Assembly: GCF_008386635.1 (NCBI RefSeq)
Contig: NZ_VUOE01000001.1
Span: 1,875,318 to 1,939,317, forward strand
Origin: Maribacter flavus
GTDB taxonomy: Bacteria > Bacteroidota > Bacteroidia > Flavobacteriales > Flavobacteriaceae
DNA: 64,000 nt
Direction of reading: 5' to 3'
The stretch's first letter is position 1; every line of letters begins with the position of its first letter. Position numbers and translations under genes: made by a program. Of the stretch, positions 8,706-17,602 are shown one piece after another. A model generated the notes under the pieces. That model had not been told where the DNA came from. It worked only from the letters and a program-made list of their open reading frames with translations, and made no database searches.

Positions 8706-9584
8706 TTAGTAATATAATTCGTCTGTTCTGAGATTTAAGAAACGCTGGGTGGCAAAGTAGGTGCTGAGGAGGGAGATAACAATTCCCAAAAGAAACACAC
8801 CAACCAGGAGAATAACCAGGATGATAGGGTCTTCCAAAAGTCCCAAGTCCTGAAAATTGGTGTTCACGTAATAAATTACCCCTGCAATGGCCAAAAGCGC
8901 AAGGAGCGCCCCCAACATACCCAATTTGATGTTCTGCCATAGGAAGGGCTTTCGAATAAAGCTTTTTGTGGCCCCTACCATTTGCATGGTTTTGATAATG
9001 AACCTTTTGGAATAGATGGATAACCGTATGGAGCTGTTGATCAATAATACCGCGATTACGGTAAAAATGGCACTAGCCACCAAAATCCAAAATCCTATTT
9101 TTTCTACACTCTTGGCGACCATACTTACCAATACCCGATCGTAGCTTACCTCGTCCACATAACTTTTCTCTTCCAGGGTGGCGGCTATTTCCGCAACCTT
9201 TTCGGCCGTGACAAAATCGGCATTCAATTTAACGTCTATAGAATTCTTAAGCGGATTATAGCCTAAGTAATCCACAAAATCCTCCCCTATTTCCTTGCTG
9301 TGCTGGGCTGCAGCCTCTTCTTTGGATACATAGGTGGCCGACTTCGTATATTCAGACATTGCCAACGTTTTCTGCAATTGCTCCACCTCCATATCCTTGG
9401 CATCTTCCTTTAAAAAAATGGAAATGGTAATCTGCTCCTTGGATCGGTCCGCCATTTTTTTGGTATTTAGGACCAGCAATCCCAAAATGCCCAAAAGAAA
9501 CAACACCAAGGCAATACTCAATACGACCGAGAAATAGGACGAGATCAATTTCCTTCTTTGATATCTTTCAAATGCTTTGCTCAT
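8706..9584 (-). CDS. ftsX: Cell division protein FtsX (permease-like)
   Basis: 292 residues with the FtsX layout: one N-terminal membrane helix (~18-38), an extracytoplasmic domain (~45-165, with SIFLKEDAKD and a SYVDEVSYDRVL end), then three helices. With FtsE (not in this window) it activates peptidoglycan hydrolases at the septum. It is the first gene of the operon reading leftward into DUF3098, uppP and truB. Confidence 0.93.
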   Translation of the reverse strand: MSKAFERYQRRKLISSYFSVVLSIALVLFLLGILGLLVLNTKKMADRSKEQITISIFLKEDAKDMEVEQLQKTLAMSEYTKSATYVSKEEAAAQHSKEIGEDFVDYLGYNPLKNSIDVKLNADFVTAEKVAEIAATLEEKSYVDEVSYDRVLVSMVAKSVEKIGFWILVASAIFTVIAVLLINSSIRLSIYSKRFIIKTMQMVGATKSFIRKPFLWQNIKLGMLGALLALLAIAGVIYYVNTNFQDLGLLEDPIILVILLVGVFLLGIVISLLSTYFATQRFLNLRTDELYY

Positions 9585-9648
9585 AGTAACGTATCGGCAT
9601 GTAAAAATAGAAAAGTAATGTGAATTGAATCATAAAAAATAGGAACAC

Positions 9649-11526
9649 TCACCGCTTTAGGGTGAAATGCCCGGTACGGACCAAGGTGTCCAATTTTATC
9701 CGGTACCAATAATCCGATTCTGGCATGGGGGCGCCCAAGAAGTTTCCATCCCAAGAGGCATTTGTACCACTGCCAAATTTTAATAATTTCCCATACCGAT
9801 CATAGATGGAAAGCTCCACATTGTTAAAGGACTCAATGCCTTCCGGAATTAAAAAGTCATTGGAGGTATCGCCGTTCGGTGTAAAGAAATTGGGGACAAA
9901 AATATGGAGATAATCGGTCGTGACGATGCCACAGTTGGTCTTGTCCCTAATGGATATGGTATAAGGCCCTCCCGTAACGGCCTCAAAAATGGGGCTGTCC
10001 TGAAAACTGCTTCCATCCAAAGAGTATTCAAAATCCCCTGTATTTTGGGTCGTGATGATGATGGAGCGCCCTTCTGATTCAATCGTATCCAATTTTGGTG
10101 CATCAATTTGGTCCAATTTAATGGTTCGCGTACTGGAACATCCATTGCTATCAGTGACGGTCACGGTATACTCCCCGGGAGCGTTAACCGAAATGTCGCG
10201 TGTAGTCTCCCCAGTACTCCAGGTATAACTAACATTGTCAATTTCAGCGGATAACATGGCCGTATCCCCCTCGCAAAAAGTTTCAGTGCTGTCAAAAACT
10301 TGGGGTAAAGGATTAAAGGTCAGGGTGACTGCCGTTCTGGTAGCGGACGGACAATCGACTTCACTCGAATTCGCCTCCGCATAGAAGGTGCCTGCTTCGG
10401 TGGGGGAAAACTCCCTGTTGTTTTCCAAAAGTAGGTTTCCCCCAGTAGGGGCATCATACCAATTTACACTATAAATATCAGCACTATCCACGGTTAAAGT
10501 GGCGGTTTCATTCTCGCATACGGACACGTCGCCATTGCTTGTGGGCGGTGGGGGGATGGCCACGATATTGATTTCGAACACATCGGATAGCACATTACAA
10601 AGGTCATTGGATACGTTGATCGGGTCCTCCGCTACTTTTACGCGGTAAAAACGCGTCGAATTTATCAGTGGGGTGGTAAATGTGTTTGAGGTCTCACCAG
10701 GTACATCGGTCCAAACTTGATTATCCGTGCTTTCCTGCCATTGATAGGCATGGGTAGAAAAAATGGAATTATCAGGATTGGCCACAAGCGTTGCGCCAAC
10801 GACTCCTTGATTTTCACAGGTTACAATGAAATCCTCGGCTTGGTCTGTGGCTACGCTTACGCTATCGCCACAGGATTTAAAGACAATATCGTCAATGGCG
10901 AGATCGTTCCCGCACCCACCATTGCTATTGTTCCGCATTTTGAGGATGACGGAAGTCTGCCCAGGCAGGGTCTGGAATACCAAGGCAAATTGTTGCCAGG
11001 CTGCCGTGGTCATGGCCTGAATATTTCCAGTATCCCCTTGGGCCAAAAGATTGGTGTCGGTTTCGTCCCAGATCTGATAGCGAACGTTGATGGGAATATT
11101 GTTTCCGTCGCAACCACCCGTACTCTGCAGATTTATGAGCCAAGAGGAAAATTCATAGGTGGTATTTTCACACAGACCTGTTACGGCACGCTGATAAAAT
11201 TCTCCGGCCGTAAAACTGGCATTTACGATAAATGCCTTTCCGTTGGTGTCTCCGGGAGTGTGGTCCTGTACGTTCTGCCAATCAAAATAATTGGTAGTGC
11301 TGGAAATTGTATAGTCGCCATCGTTGGGCGTTCCCGTGGTAAAATTATAGGTAGTGGTCCCGGGAGGAAGTTCAGGTCCGTCCACCGTACCAGAACCAAA
11401 ATCCTCCGTAAAAATGGGGTCTCCAGAGCTGCCCGTACAAAAACCTAACTGCGCCCTTCCTTCCAGGGAGACCAAAACCAGGAGGGGGACAAAACAAAGA
11501 AAGTATTTGGGACTTGTGGTATTCAC
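9649..11526 (-). CDS. Secreted protein with T9SS type B (gliding-motility C-terminal) sorting domain
   Basis: 625 residues from a GTG at 11526, which puts a clean signal peptide at the N-terminus (core YFLCFVPLLVLVSLEGRAQ). A TTG at 11601 would add 25 residues and cannot be excluded. Next comes a jelly-roll-like domain with conserved cysteines (FSSWLINLQSTGGCDGN ... GGCGNDLAIDDI), Ig-like repeats (residues ~240-500; YQWQESTDNQVWTDVPG, YTWSTGETTRDISV), and a C-terminal CHU_C-type domain (FFTPNGDTSNDF ... YDRYGKLL ... YWYRIKLD..GHFTLKR) that targets proteins to the type IX system. Likely a cell-surface adhesin-like protein; ligand unknown. Confidence 0.88.
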   Translation of the reverse strand: MNTTSPKYFLCFVPLLVLVSLEGRAQLGFCTGSSGDPIFTEDFGSGTVDGPELPPGTTTYNFTTGTPNDGDYTISSTTNYFDWQNVQDHTPGDTNGKAFIVNASFTAGEFYQRAVTGLCENTTYEFSSWLINLQSTGGCDGNNIPINVRYQIWDETDTNLLAQGDTGNIQAMTTAAWQQFALVFQTLPGQTSVILKMRNNSNGGCGNDLAIDDIVFKSCGDSVSVATDQAEDFIVTCENQGVVGATLVANPDNSIFSTHAYQWQESTDNQVWTDVPGETSNTFTTPLINSTRFYRVKVAEDPINVSNDLCNVLSDVFEINIVAIPPPPTSNGDVSVCENETATLTVDSADIYSVNWYDAPTGGNLLLENNREFSPTEAGTFYAEANSSEVDCPSATRTAVTLTFNPLPQVFDSTETFCEGDTAMLSAEIDNVSYTWSTGETTRDISVNAPGEYTVTVTDSNGCSSTRTIKLDQIDAPKLDTIESEGRSIIITTQNTGDFEYSLDGSSFQDSPIFEAVTGGPYTISIRDKTNCGIVTTDYLHIFVPNFFTPNGDTSNDFLIPEGIESFNNVELSIYDRYGKLLKFGSGTNASWDGNFLGAPMPESDYWYRIKLDTLVRTGHFTLKR

Positions 11527-11629
11527 GGTACTAAAGATACGGTTTTGGTATAGAAAGTTGCTCTTTTTTGGTTCAATGGGTGACTGCGTGTAATTCGTCA
11601 ATATCTTTTCAACTTTCGTCGAATAGGCC

Positions 11630-11637
11630 TATTTTTG
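11630..11637 (+). promoter_or_regulatory. -7 promoter box for leuS
   Basis: TATTTTTG fits TAnnTTTG exactly and lies 76 bases before the leuS ATG, in the gap between the divergent T9SS gene and leuS. No good -33 element is visible. Confidence 0.45.
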
Positions 11638-11713
11638 TGGCCTAACAAAAGGTCTGGAATATGATAGTAATGTGGCTAAAATCTGGCTGGACCTCTGTAT
11701 TAGTATCGAAAGA

Positions 11714-14700
11714 ATGAATTACAATTTCAACGAAATTGAGGCCAAGTGGCAAAAATATTGGGCGGAAAACCAAACCTTCAAGGCCGAAAATGTATCGGAC
11801 AAGGAGAAGTTTTACGTGTTGGATATGTTCCCCTATCCTTCTGGGGCCGGACTGCATGTAGGACATCCGCTGGGGTATATTGCCAGTGATATCTATGCCC
11901 GTTATAAAAGACACAAGGGATTCAACGTGTTGCATCCGCAGGGCTATGACTCTTTTGGTCTGCCGGCGGAGCAATACGCTATTCAGACTGGGCAACATCC
12001 TGCCATTACAACGGAGACGAACATCAAGACCTACAGGAGGCAGTTGGACCAATTGGGCTTTTCGTTCGATTGGAGCCGAGAGGTGCGTACTTCGGACCCT
12101 AGCTATTACAAATGGACCCAGTGGATTTTCATTCAACTGTTCAATTCCTGGTATAATACGGATACCGATAAGGCAGAGGACATAGAAAGTTTGATCCAGA
12201 TTTTTGAAAAAGAAGGAAATACCACGGTGAATGCAATATGTGATGACGATACTCCTGATTTTACAGCGGAGTCATGGAATGCATTTTCATCCAAGGAAAA
12301 ACAGGCCTTACTTTTAAAATATAGACTTACGTATTTAGCCGATACCGAAGTCAACTGGTGCCCTGCCTTGGGTACGGTTTTGGCGAACGACGAAATTGTA
12401 AACGGAGTTTCAGAGCGTGGTGGCCATCCGGTCATCCGAAAAAAAATGACGCAATGGAGCATGCGCATCACTGCTTATGCCCAACGTTTGCTGGACGGGC
12501 TGGACAAAATCGATTGGCCGCAGCCTCTAAAGGATTCCCAGACCAATTGGATTGGTAGGAGTGAGGGAGCTTCTGTCACTTTCAAAGTTTTGAACAATAC
12601 GGTCACTGAGCGTAGCCGAAGTGACGAAAATGTGATTTCGACTCCGCTCAATCACCCATACGAAATAGAAGTCTTCACCACCCGTCCCGATACCATTTTC
12701 GGTGTATCATTCATGACCTTGGCACCGGAGCATGAACTGGTGTCCAAAATCACAACCCCTGAACAAAAGGATGTGGTTGAGGCCTACATCGAGGCCACGG
12801 CGAAACGTTCCGAACGTGATCGTATGGCGGATGTTAAGACCATCACCGGTGCCTTTACGGGCGCCTATGCGGAACACCCTTTTACCAAAGAGCGGGTGCC
12901 CATTTGGATCGGGGATTATGTGTTGGCGGGTTATGGAACGGGGGCGGTGATGTCCGTTCCCTGTGGTGATCAACGGGACTATGATTTTGCCAAGCATTTT
13001 GGAATTGATATTCCTAACATATTTAGCCCCCTAACCCCTGAAGAGGGAACTGAGGATGCCGATGCGCTGTTGGAAAATGGTGCCTATGCCGAAAAATCCG
13101 GGTTTGTATTGAAGAATTCTGGGTTTTTGAACGGATTGGGGTATAAGGAAGCTACCAAAAAGGCCATAGCCGAGTTGGAAAAAATAGGACAGGGAAAAGG
13201 TAAAGTGAACTACCGTTTGCGCGATGCCGTCTTTAGCCGCCAGCGCTATTGGGGCGAACCTTTTCCGGTCTATTATGATGCGGATGGTATGCCCCAGATG
13301 CTGGATGAAAAATTCCTGCCCTTGGAATTGCCCGAAGTAGACAAATACCTACCCACCGAAACAGGCGAACCACCCTTGGGAAATGCCAAAAAATGGCATT
13401 GGCTGCAATATGGGGATGAAGGAAAAGTAGTATCCAGAGAAGAGTTTGAGAAGGCCATTTCGGACACTGAGCGTAGTCGAAGTGGCAAAATTAAGGGAGG
13501 GGCTTTAGAACTGAACACCATGCCCGGTTGGGCCGGAAGTTCCCAGTATTTTAACCGCTACATGGACCCGCATAATGATGAGGAAATTTTTTCGCAAGAA
13601 GCCATCAACTATTGGCAGGATGTAGATCTATATATTGGCGGTAGCGAGCATGCTACTGGGCATTTATTGTATTCCCGCTTTTGGCAAAAATTTATGTTCG
13701 ATAAAGGATTGGTACCAAAGGATGAGTTTGCTAAAAAGTTGATCAACCAGGGGATGATTACGGGGACAAGTGCTTTTGCCATAAGACTTCAATTTATAAA
13801 GAATAACTATCCATTCTTTGTTTTTGTTGACTCGGATATGTTTGATTCATTTGAAAACCCCTCAAAAGATTCAAAATACGACTACGATGATAACCCTCTT
13901 TTCAATTTTGTTGAACAATATGGTTCTTTTGATGTTCAAAAACTTCATGTCGATGTTTCACTTGTAGACTCCTCAGATGAAATAGATATTTCTAAATATA
14001 AACAATGGAGAGAAGAATACTCTAATTCAGTATTTATCACAAAAAACTCAGGGTCTTTAAAGCTTACTCGCGAAATCGAAAAAATGTCCAAATCAAAATA
14101 CAATGTCGTCAATCCCGATGCCATCTGTGAAGAATATGGAGCGGACAGTCTACGGTTGTACGAAATGTTCCTGGGCCCCTTGGAGCAATCCAAGCCTTGG
14201 AATACGGCAGGGATTACAGGTGTGCATTCCTTCTTGAAAAAACTTTGGAGGCTTTATCACTCCGGTCCTAACGCAGAATTCTACGTGTCGGACACCCCTC
14301 CTTCAGAGGGGTCGGGGGAGGCTTTCAAGACCTTGCATAAGACCATCAAAAAAGTAGAGGAGGATATCGAGAACTTCAGTTTCAATACATCGGTATCCAC
14401 GTTTATGATCTGTGTGAACGAACTTTCCGCGCAAAAATGCAATTCCAGGGCCATCTTGGAACCTTTGGCCATTTTGGTGTCGCCCTATGCGCCACATATT
14501 GCGGAGGAACTTTGGGAGCAATTGGGCCACACGGAGTCCATTTCCAAAGCGCCTTTTCCAAAATTCGAGGAAAAGTACCTGGTAGAAAGCAGCAAGGAAT
14601 ACCCCATTTCTTTCAACGGGAAGATGCGGTTTACATTGGAACTGCCTATGGATATGACCAAGGAGGAAATTGAAGCTACCGTAATGGCCCATGAAAAAAC

Positions 14701-14776
14701 CCAACAACAATTACAGGGAAGAAAACCAAAGCAAGTTATTGTAGTTCCCGGTAGAATTGTAAACATTGTTGGTTAA
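11714..14776 (+). CDS. leuS: Leucine--tRNA ligase LeuRS
   Basis: 1020 residues from the ATG at 11714 (MNYNFNEIEAKWQKYW); the ATG at 11672 adds a non-homologous leader. It charges tRNA-Leu. The HIGH motif is HVGH (48-51) and KMSKS is at 790-794. The CP1 editing domain shows TTRPDTIFGV and GYGTGAVMSVP..DQRD. It is longer than most LeuRS because of Bacteroidetes-type insertions, and because three repeat elements are read in frame: 12602-12625 (giving TERSRS), 13465-13484 (giving TERSRS again) and 14292-14321 (DTPPSEGSGEAF). Bases ~13775-14080 are AT-rich with codon choice unlike the flanks. All catalytic motifs remain, so the enzyme is very probably active. Confidence 0.96.
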   Translation: MNYNFNEIEAKWQKYWAENQTFKAENVSDKEKFYVLDMFPYPSGAGLHVGHPLGYIASDIYARYKRHKGFNVLHPQGYDSFGLPAEQYAIQTGQHPAITTETNIKTYRRQLDQLGFSFDWSREVRTSDPSYYKWTQWIFIQLFNSWYNTDTDKAEDIESLIQIFEKEGNTTVNAICDDDTPDFTAESWNAFSSKEKQALLLKYRLTYLADTEVNWCPALGTVLANDEIVNGVSERGGHPVIRKKMTQWSMRITAYAQRLLDGLDKIDWPQPLKDSQTNWIGRSEGASVTFKVLNNTVTERSRSDENVISTPLNHPYEIEVFTTRPDTIFGVSFMTLAPEHELVSKITTPEQKDVVEAYIEATAKRSERDRMADVKTITGAFTGAYAEHPFTKERVPIWIGDYVLAGYGTGAVMSVPCGDQRDYDFAKHFGIDIPNIFSPLTPEEGTEDADALLENGAYAEKSGFVLKNSGFLNGLGYKEATKKAIAELEKIGQGKGKVNYRLRDAVFSRQRYWGEPFPVYYDADGMPQMLDEKFLPLELPEVDKYLPTETGEPPLGNAKKWHWLQYGDEGKVVSREEFEKAISDTERSRSGKIKGGALELNTMPGWAGSSQYFNRYMDPHNDEEIFSQEAINYWQDVDLYIGGSEHATGHLLYSRFWQKFMFDKGLVPKDEFAKKLINQGMITGTSAFAIRLQFIKNNYPFFVFVDSDMFDSFENPSKDSKYDYDDNPLFNFVEQYGSFDVQKLHVDVSLVDSSDEIDISKYKQWREEYSNSVFITKNSGSLKLTREIEKMSKSKYNVVNPDAICEEYGADSLRLYEMFLGPLEQSKPWNTAGITGVHSFLKKLWRLYHSGPNAEFYVSDTPPSEGSGEAFKTLHKTIKKVEEDIENFSFNTSVSTFMICVNELSAQKCNSRAILEPLAILVSPYAPHIAEELWEQLGHTESISKAPFPKFEEKYLVESSKEYPISFNGKMRFTLELPMDMTKEEIEATVMAHEKTQQQLQGRKPKQVIVVPGRIVNIVG
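12602..12625 (+). repeat. REP-like palindromic element inside leuS (copy 1)
   Basis: GTCACTGAGCGTAGCCGAAGTGAC: ends GTCACT/AGTGAC are inverted, with the core TGAGCGTAGCCGAAG. The element is read in frame as part of NTVTERSRSDENV between the conserved LeuRS segments SEGASVTFKV and YEIEVFTTRPDTIFG. Confidence 0.75.
13465..13484 (+). repeat. REP-like palindromic element inside leuS (copy 2)
   Basis: CACTGAGCGTAGTCGAAGTG: same core as the element 860 bases upstream, with CACT/AGTG inverted ends. Read in frame as DTERSRSGK just before ALELNTMPGWAGSS. Confidence 0.75.
14292..14321 (+). repeat. Second type of palindromic repeat inside leuS
   Basis: ACACCCCTCC TTCA GAGGGGTCGGGGGAGG: CCCCTC/GAGGGG inverted arms with trailing GTCGGGGGAGG, a form I recognise as dispersed in flavobacterial genomes. 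Read in frame as TPPSEGSGEA in the anticodon-binding part of LeuRS. Confidence 0.6.
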
Positions 14777-14827
14777 AAGGGTTTACCACTATGCCAAGTA
14801 CTTAAAGGCAAGTGGTAACATTATTCT

Positions 14828-14870
14828 CACCCTCCTTCTTTAGAGGTATACTAAAGAGGGAGGGTGTTTT
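14828..14870 (+). terminator. Terminator after leuS
   Basis: 16-base arms CACCCTCCTTCTTTAG / CTAAAGAGGGAGGGTG with one mismatch and a 7-base loop, followed by TTTTGTT. A weaker imperfect hairpin (GTTTACCACT... / ...AGTGGTAAC, 14781-14819) sits between it and the leuS stop codon. The rest of the gap to 15028 is AT-rich and shows nothing else I can name. Confidence 0.75.
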
Positions 14871-15028
14871 GTTAAATGTATATTTTATTTTGATATACCC
14901 CTATAAAACTAGGGGCATATAGTCAATAAACGTATTTAATTCGAATGAACCCCTCCTTTTATCGAATAATTGTTCTGTAAAAATTAAAATTATCGCACCT
15001 TTACCCCATAATTATAAAATAGACTAGT

Positions 15029-16129
15029 ATGATTGTGGGTATTCCAAAAGAGATTAAGAACAACGAAAGCAGGGTTGGGATGACACCGGCCGGCGTTTTT
15101 GAATTGGTAAAGAACAACCATACCGTGTATGTACAGTCCGGTGCAGGGAAAGGAAGCGGTTTTTTCAATAAGGACTATCAACAGGCAGGAGCCGTTATTT
15201 TGGATACCATTGGACAGGTATATGCCATGAGTGAAATGATCGTCAAGGTCAAGGAGCCCATAGAAGAAGAGTATGAACTGATTCAAGAGGGACAGATTTT
15301 GTTCACCTATTTCCATTTTGCATCGAGCGAAGCATTGACCAAGGCCATGATCCGTCAGAAAGCCATCTGCATCGCCTATGAAACCGTGGAGGACGAAGAT
15401 GGGACATTGCCGTTGTTGACCCCAATGTCTGAAGTGGCGGGTAGAATGGCCATTCAGCAAGGGGCAAAATATTTGGAAAAACCTGTTAAAGGTCGCGGTG
15501 TACTATTGGGGGGCGTTCCCGGTGTTGCTCCGGGTAGGGTATTGGTGCTAGGCGCGGGTGTCGTTGGGATACAAGCTGCTAAAATGGCAGCCGGTCTGGG
15601 CGCACACGTCACCATTTTGGATATCAATATGAAGCGTTTGCGTTACGTGAACGATGTGATGCCTCCGCATGTGGTCACCGAATTTTCAAACGAGTTTAAT
15701 ATCAGAAAGCATATAAAAACCCACGACTTAATTATTGGTGGGGTGCTATTAAAAGGAGCAAAAGCTCCGAACCTTATCACTAGGGACATGTTGAAAGACA
15801 TGCGACCCGGAACCGTAATAGTGGACGTGGCCGTAGACCAAGGCGGATGTGTAGAAACTACAAGACCTACCACTCATGAAAACCCAGTATACATCATAGA
15901 TGATGTGGTTCACTATTCCGTCGCGAATATGCCCGGTGCAGTTCCATATACCTCTACCATGGCATTGACCAATGTTACTTTGCCTTATGCGCTCAAACTC
16001 GCAAACTTGGGTTGGGTAGCCGCATGTAAAAAAGATGCTTCCTTGGCAAAGGGATTGAACATTGTGGCCGGTAAGGTGGTGTATGAAGAAATCATAGAGG
16101 CCTTTGGTTGGAAGGAGGCCTTTGCCTAA
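15029..16129 (+). CDS. ald: Alanine dehydrogenase
   Basis: 366 residues. It catalyses reversible NAD-dependent oxidative deamination of L-alanine to pyruvate and ammonia. Family features seen: N-terminal MIVGIPKEIKNNESRVGMTP, the conserved Lys75 (KVKEPI) and His96 (YFHFAS), the Rossmann motif VLGAGVVGIQAA, and MPGAVPYTSTMALTN near the C-terminus. Length matches the family (~370). It is monocistronic between two terminators. Confidence 0.96.
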   Translation: MIVGIPKEIKNNESRVGMTPAGVFELVKNNHTVYVQSGAGKGSGFFNKDYQQAGAVILDTIGQVYAMSEMIVKVKEPIEEEYELIQEGQILFTYFHFASSEALTKAMIRQKAICIAYETVEDEDGTLPLLTPMSEVAGRMAIQQGAKYLEKPVKGRGVLLGGVPGVAPGRVLVLGAGVVGIQAAKMAAGLGAHVTILDINMKRLRYVNDVMPPHVVTEFSNEFNIRKHIKTHDLIIGGVLLKGAKAPNLITRDMLKDMRPGTVIVDVAVDQGGCVETTRPTTHENPVYIIDDVVHYSVANMPGAVPYTSTMALTNVTLPYALKLANLGWVAACKKDASLAKGLNIVAGKVVYEEIIEAFGWKEAFA

Positions 16130-16155
16130 TCGTACAAATTGTCAGTTTTTGAAGA

Positions 16156-16201
16156 CCCCAACAGCCCGTACCGACTAATTTACGGGTTTGGCGGGGTTTT
16201 T
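16156..16201 (+). terminator. Terminator after ald
   Basis: Arms CCCCAACAGCCCGTA (16156-16170) and TACGGGTTTGGCGGGG (16181-16196) with one bulge/mismatch, followed by TTTTT. Confidence 0.8.
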
Positions 16202-16242
16202 GCTTTTCAGTATTCGATTCCCGTAAACAAAGGAATCTTATG

Positions 16243-16250
16243 TATATTTA
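16243..16250 (+). promoter_or_regulatory. Probable -7 box for the zinc peptidase gene
   Basis: TATATTTA differs from TAnnTTTG at the last base and lies 23 bases before the ATG at 16274, the normal distance here. Confidence 0.35.
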
Positions 16251-16273
16251 TTGAAACTAAAAATTGAAACGTT

Positions 16274-16969
16274 ATGATGGGATATTATATATTGATCGGT
16301 GCTATTGCCTTGGTAAGTTGGCTTGTAAGTAGCCGATTAAAAAGTAAGTTCAAACATTACTCTAAAGTCCATTTACAAAATGGCATGAGCGGTGCCGAGA
16401 TAGCCGAAAAAATGTTGGCGGATCATGGTATTCGCGATGTTAAGGTGGTTTCTACACCTGGGATGTTATCGGACCATTACAATCCAAAAAACAAAACGGT
16501 GAACTTGAGTGAAGGTGTGTATAATCAGCGAAATGCCGCAGCAGCGGCGGTTGCAGCGCATGAGGTAGGCCACGCTGTACAACATGCACAGGCCTACGAG
16601 TGGTTGACCATGCGCTCGAAACTGGTGCCAGTAGTCAGTGTAACATCAGGAATGTCCACATGGGTCGTTTTTGGCGGATTGGCCCTAGGTGCCGCTGCAG
16701 GAGTAGGATTTGGATATTGGGTTGCCGTGGCCGGATTGATCATGATGGGAATGGCGACTTTGTTCAGTTTTATCACCCTACCGGTAGAATATGATGCCAG
16801 TAACCGCGCTTTGGCATGGCTCAAGAATAGGAATATGGTGACTCAGTCAGAATATGCAGGTTCTGAAGATGCCCTAAAATGGGCCGCTAGGACCTATTTG
16901 GTTGCTGCCATCGGTTCCTTGGCCACCTTGGTATACTGGGGACTTCAGGTTTTTGGAGGAAGGGATTAA
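16274..16969 (+). CDS. YugP-type membrane zinc metallopeptidase
   Basis: 231 residues. A membrane helix at 4-20, a zinc site HEVGH (96-100) within AAHEVGHAVQHA, then two to three helices in a glycine/alanine-rich region and a further helix near the C-terminus. This is the arrangement of the YugP (neutral zinc metallopeptidase 2) family. Substrates are not known. It is flanked by terminators on both sides, so it is a single-gene unit. Confidence 0.9.
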   Translation: MMGYYILIGAIALVSWLVSSRLKSKFKHYSKVHLQNGMSGAEIAEKMLADHGIRDVKVVSTPGMLSDHYNPKNKTVNLSEGVYNQRNAAAAAVAAHEVGHAVQHAQAYEWLTMRSKLVPVVSVTSGMSTWVVFGGLALGAAAGVGFGYWVAVAGLIMMGMATLFSFITLPVEYDASNRALAWLKNRNMVTQSEYAGSEDALKWAARTYLVAAIGSLATLVYWGLQVFGGRD

Positions 16970-16989
16970 CTTCTCTCGATACAATTTTC

Positions 16990-17019
16990 AAAGCCTTTCC
17001 AAGATTGGGAAGGCTTTTT
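16990..17019 (+). terminator. Terminator after the YugP-type gene
   Basis: AAAGCCTTTCC / GGGAAGGCTTT arms (one mismatch) with a 6-base loop and a following T run. Confidence 0.8.
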
Positions 17020-17109
17020 GTTTGTTCAAATTTTGGCAGCCCTTCGAAATTACTGCATTGCCTTTGTGAAAGTATTTTGATTGCCAAGTCAAAAACCTTG
17101 ATGAGGGTT

Positions 17110-17580
17110 TTATATGGTAATCTGTCGGTCTATTTGCTGTGCCAACGATATGAAGGTTTCCGTTCTGGAAACCCCTTCTATTTGTTGGATTTCCTTGTTG
17201 AGGACATGCATCAAATGTTCGTTGTCCTTGCAAAGAATTTTGATTAGGATGGACCAGTTGCCCGTAGTATAATGACATTCCAAAACTTCGGGGATTTTTT
17301 CCAATTGTTTCACCGCAGCGGGATTGCTCATCGCCTTGTCCAAATAAATACCGATATAGGCCATCGTAGTATAGCCCATGGCCCTTGGGTTTATAATAAA
17401 CTTGGAGCCTTTCAATAATCCCGATGCTTCCAGCTTTCGCAATCGTTGATGAATAGCCGCCCCAGAGATACCGATGCTTCGTGCGATTTCCAACACCGGT
17501 TTCCGGGCATCCTCCATTAAAAAGCGCAATATTTTCTTATCAATACCGTCAATCTTGGTGTTTTTGTTATCGGACTTCAT
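17110..17580 (-). CDS. Lrp/AsnC family transcriptional regulator
   Basis: 156 residues. An N-terminal winged helix-turn-helix (IDKKILRFLMEDARKP ... IARSIGISGAAIHQRLRKLEASG) is followed by an RAM ligand-binding domain (~80-150, with the GNWSILIKILCKD strand). Such proteins respond to amino acids. It lies 54 bases downstream of a saccharopine-dehydrogenase-like gene on the same strand but has its own -7 box in that gap. A role in controlling the neighbouring lysine-type gene is a reasonable inference, not shown. Confidence 0.93.
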   Translation of the reverse strand: MKSDNKNTKIDGIDKKILRFLMEDARKPVLEIARSIGISGAAIHQRLRKLEASGLLKGSKFIINPRAMGYTTMAYIGIYLDKAMSNPAAVKQLEKIPEVLECHYTTGNWSILIKILCKDNEHLMHVLNKEIQQIEGVSRTETFISLAQQIDRQITI

Positions 17581-17602
17581 GATTACAATTTCATATTGAA
17601 AT

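Noticed and set aside
10717-11448. A 243-codon frame on the plus strand opposite the T9SS type B gene
   Set aside because: It shows no recognisable domain or signal, and the opposite strand has a full-length protein with clear family motifs; it is a shadow.
13775-14080. The atypical block in leuS as an intein or intron
   Set aside because: There are no intein splice motifs or homing-endonuclease signature, and an insertion domain at this place is usual in Bacteroidetes LeuRS; only its sequence is odd.
14961-15028. Promoter for ald from TTGTTCTG ... TATCGCAC
   Set aside because: The -7 candidate does not match TAnnTTTG; I cannot place the start site with confidence.
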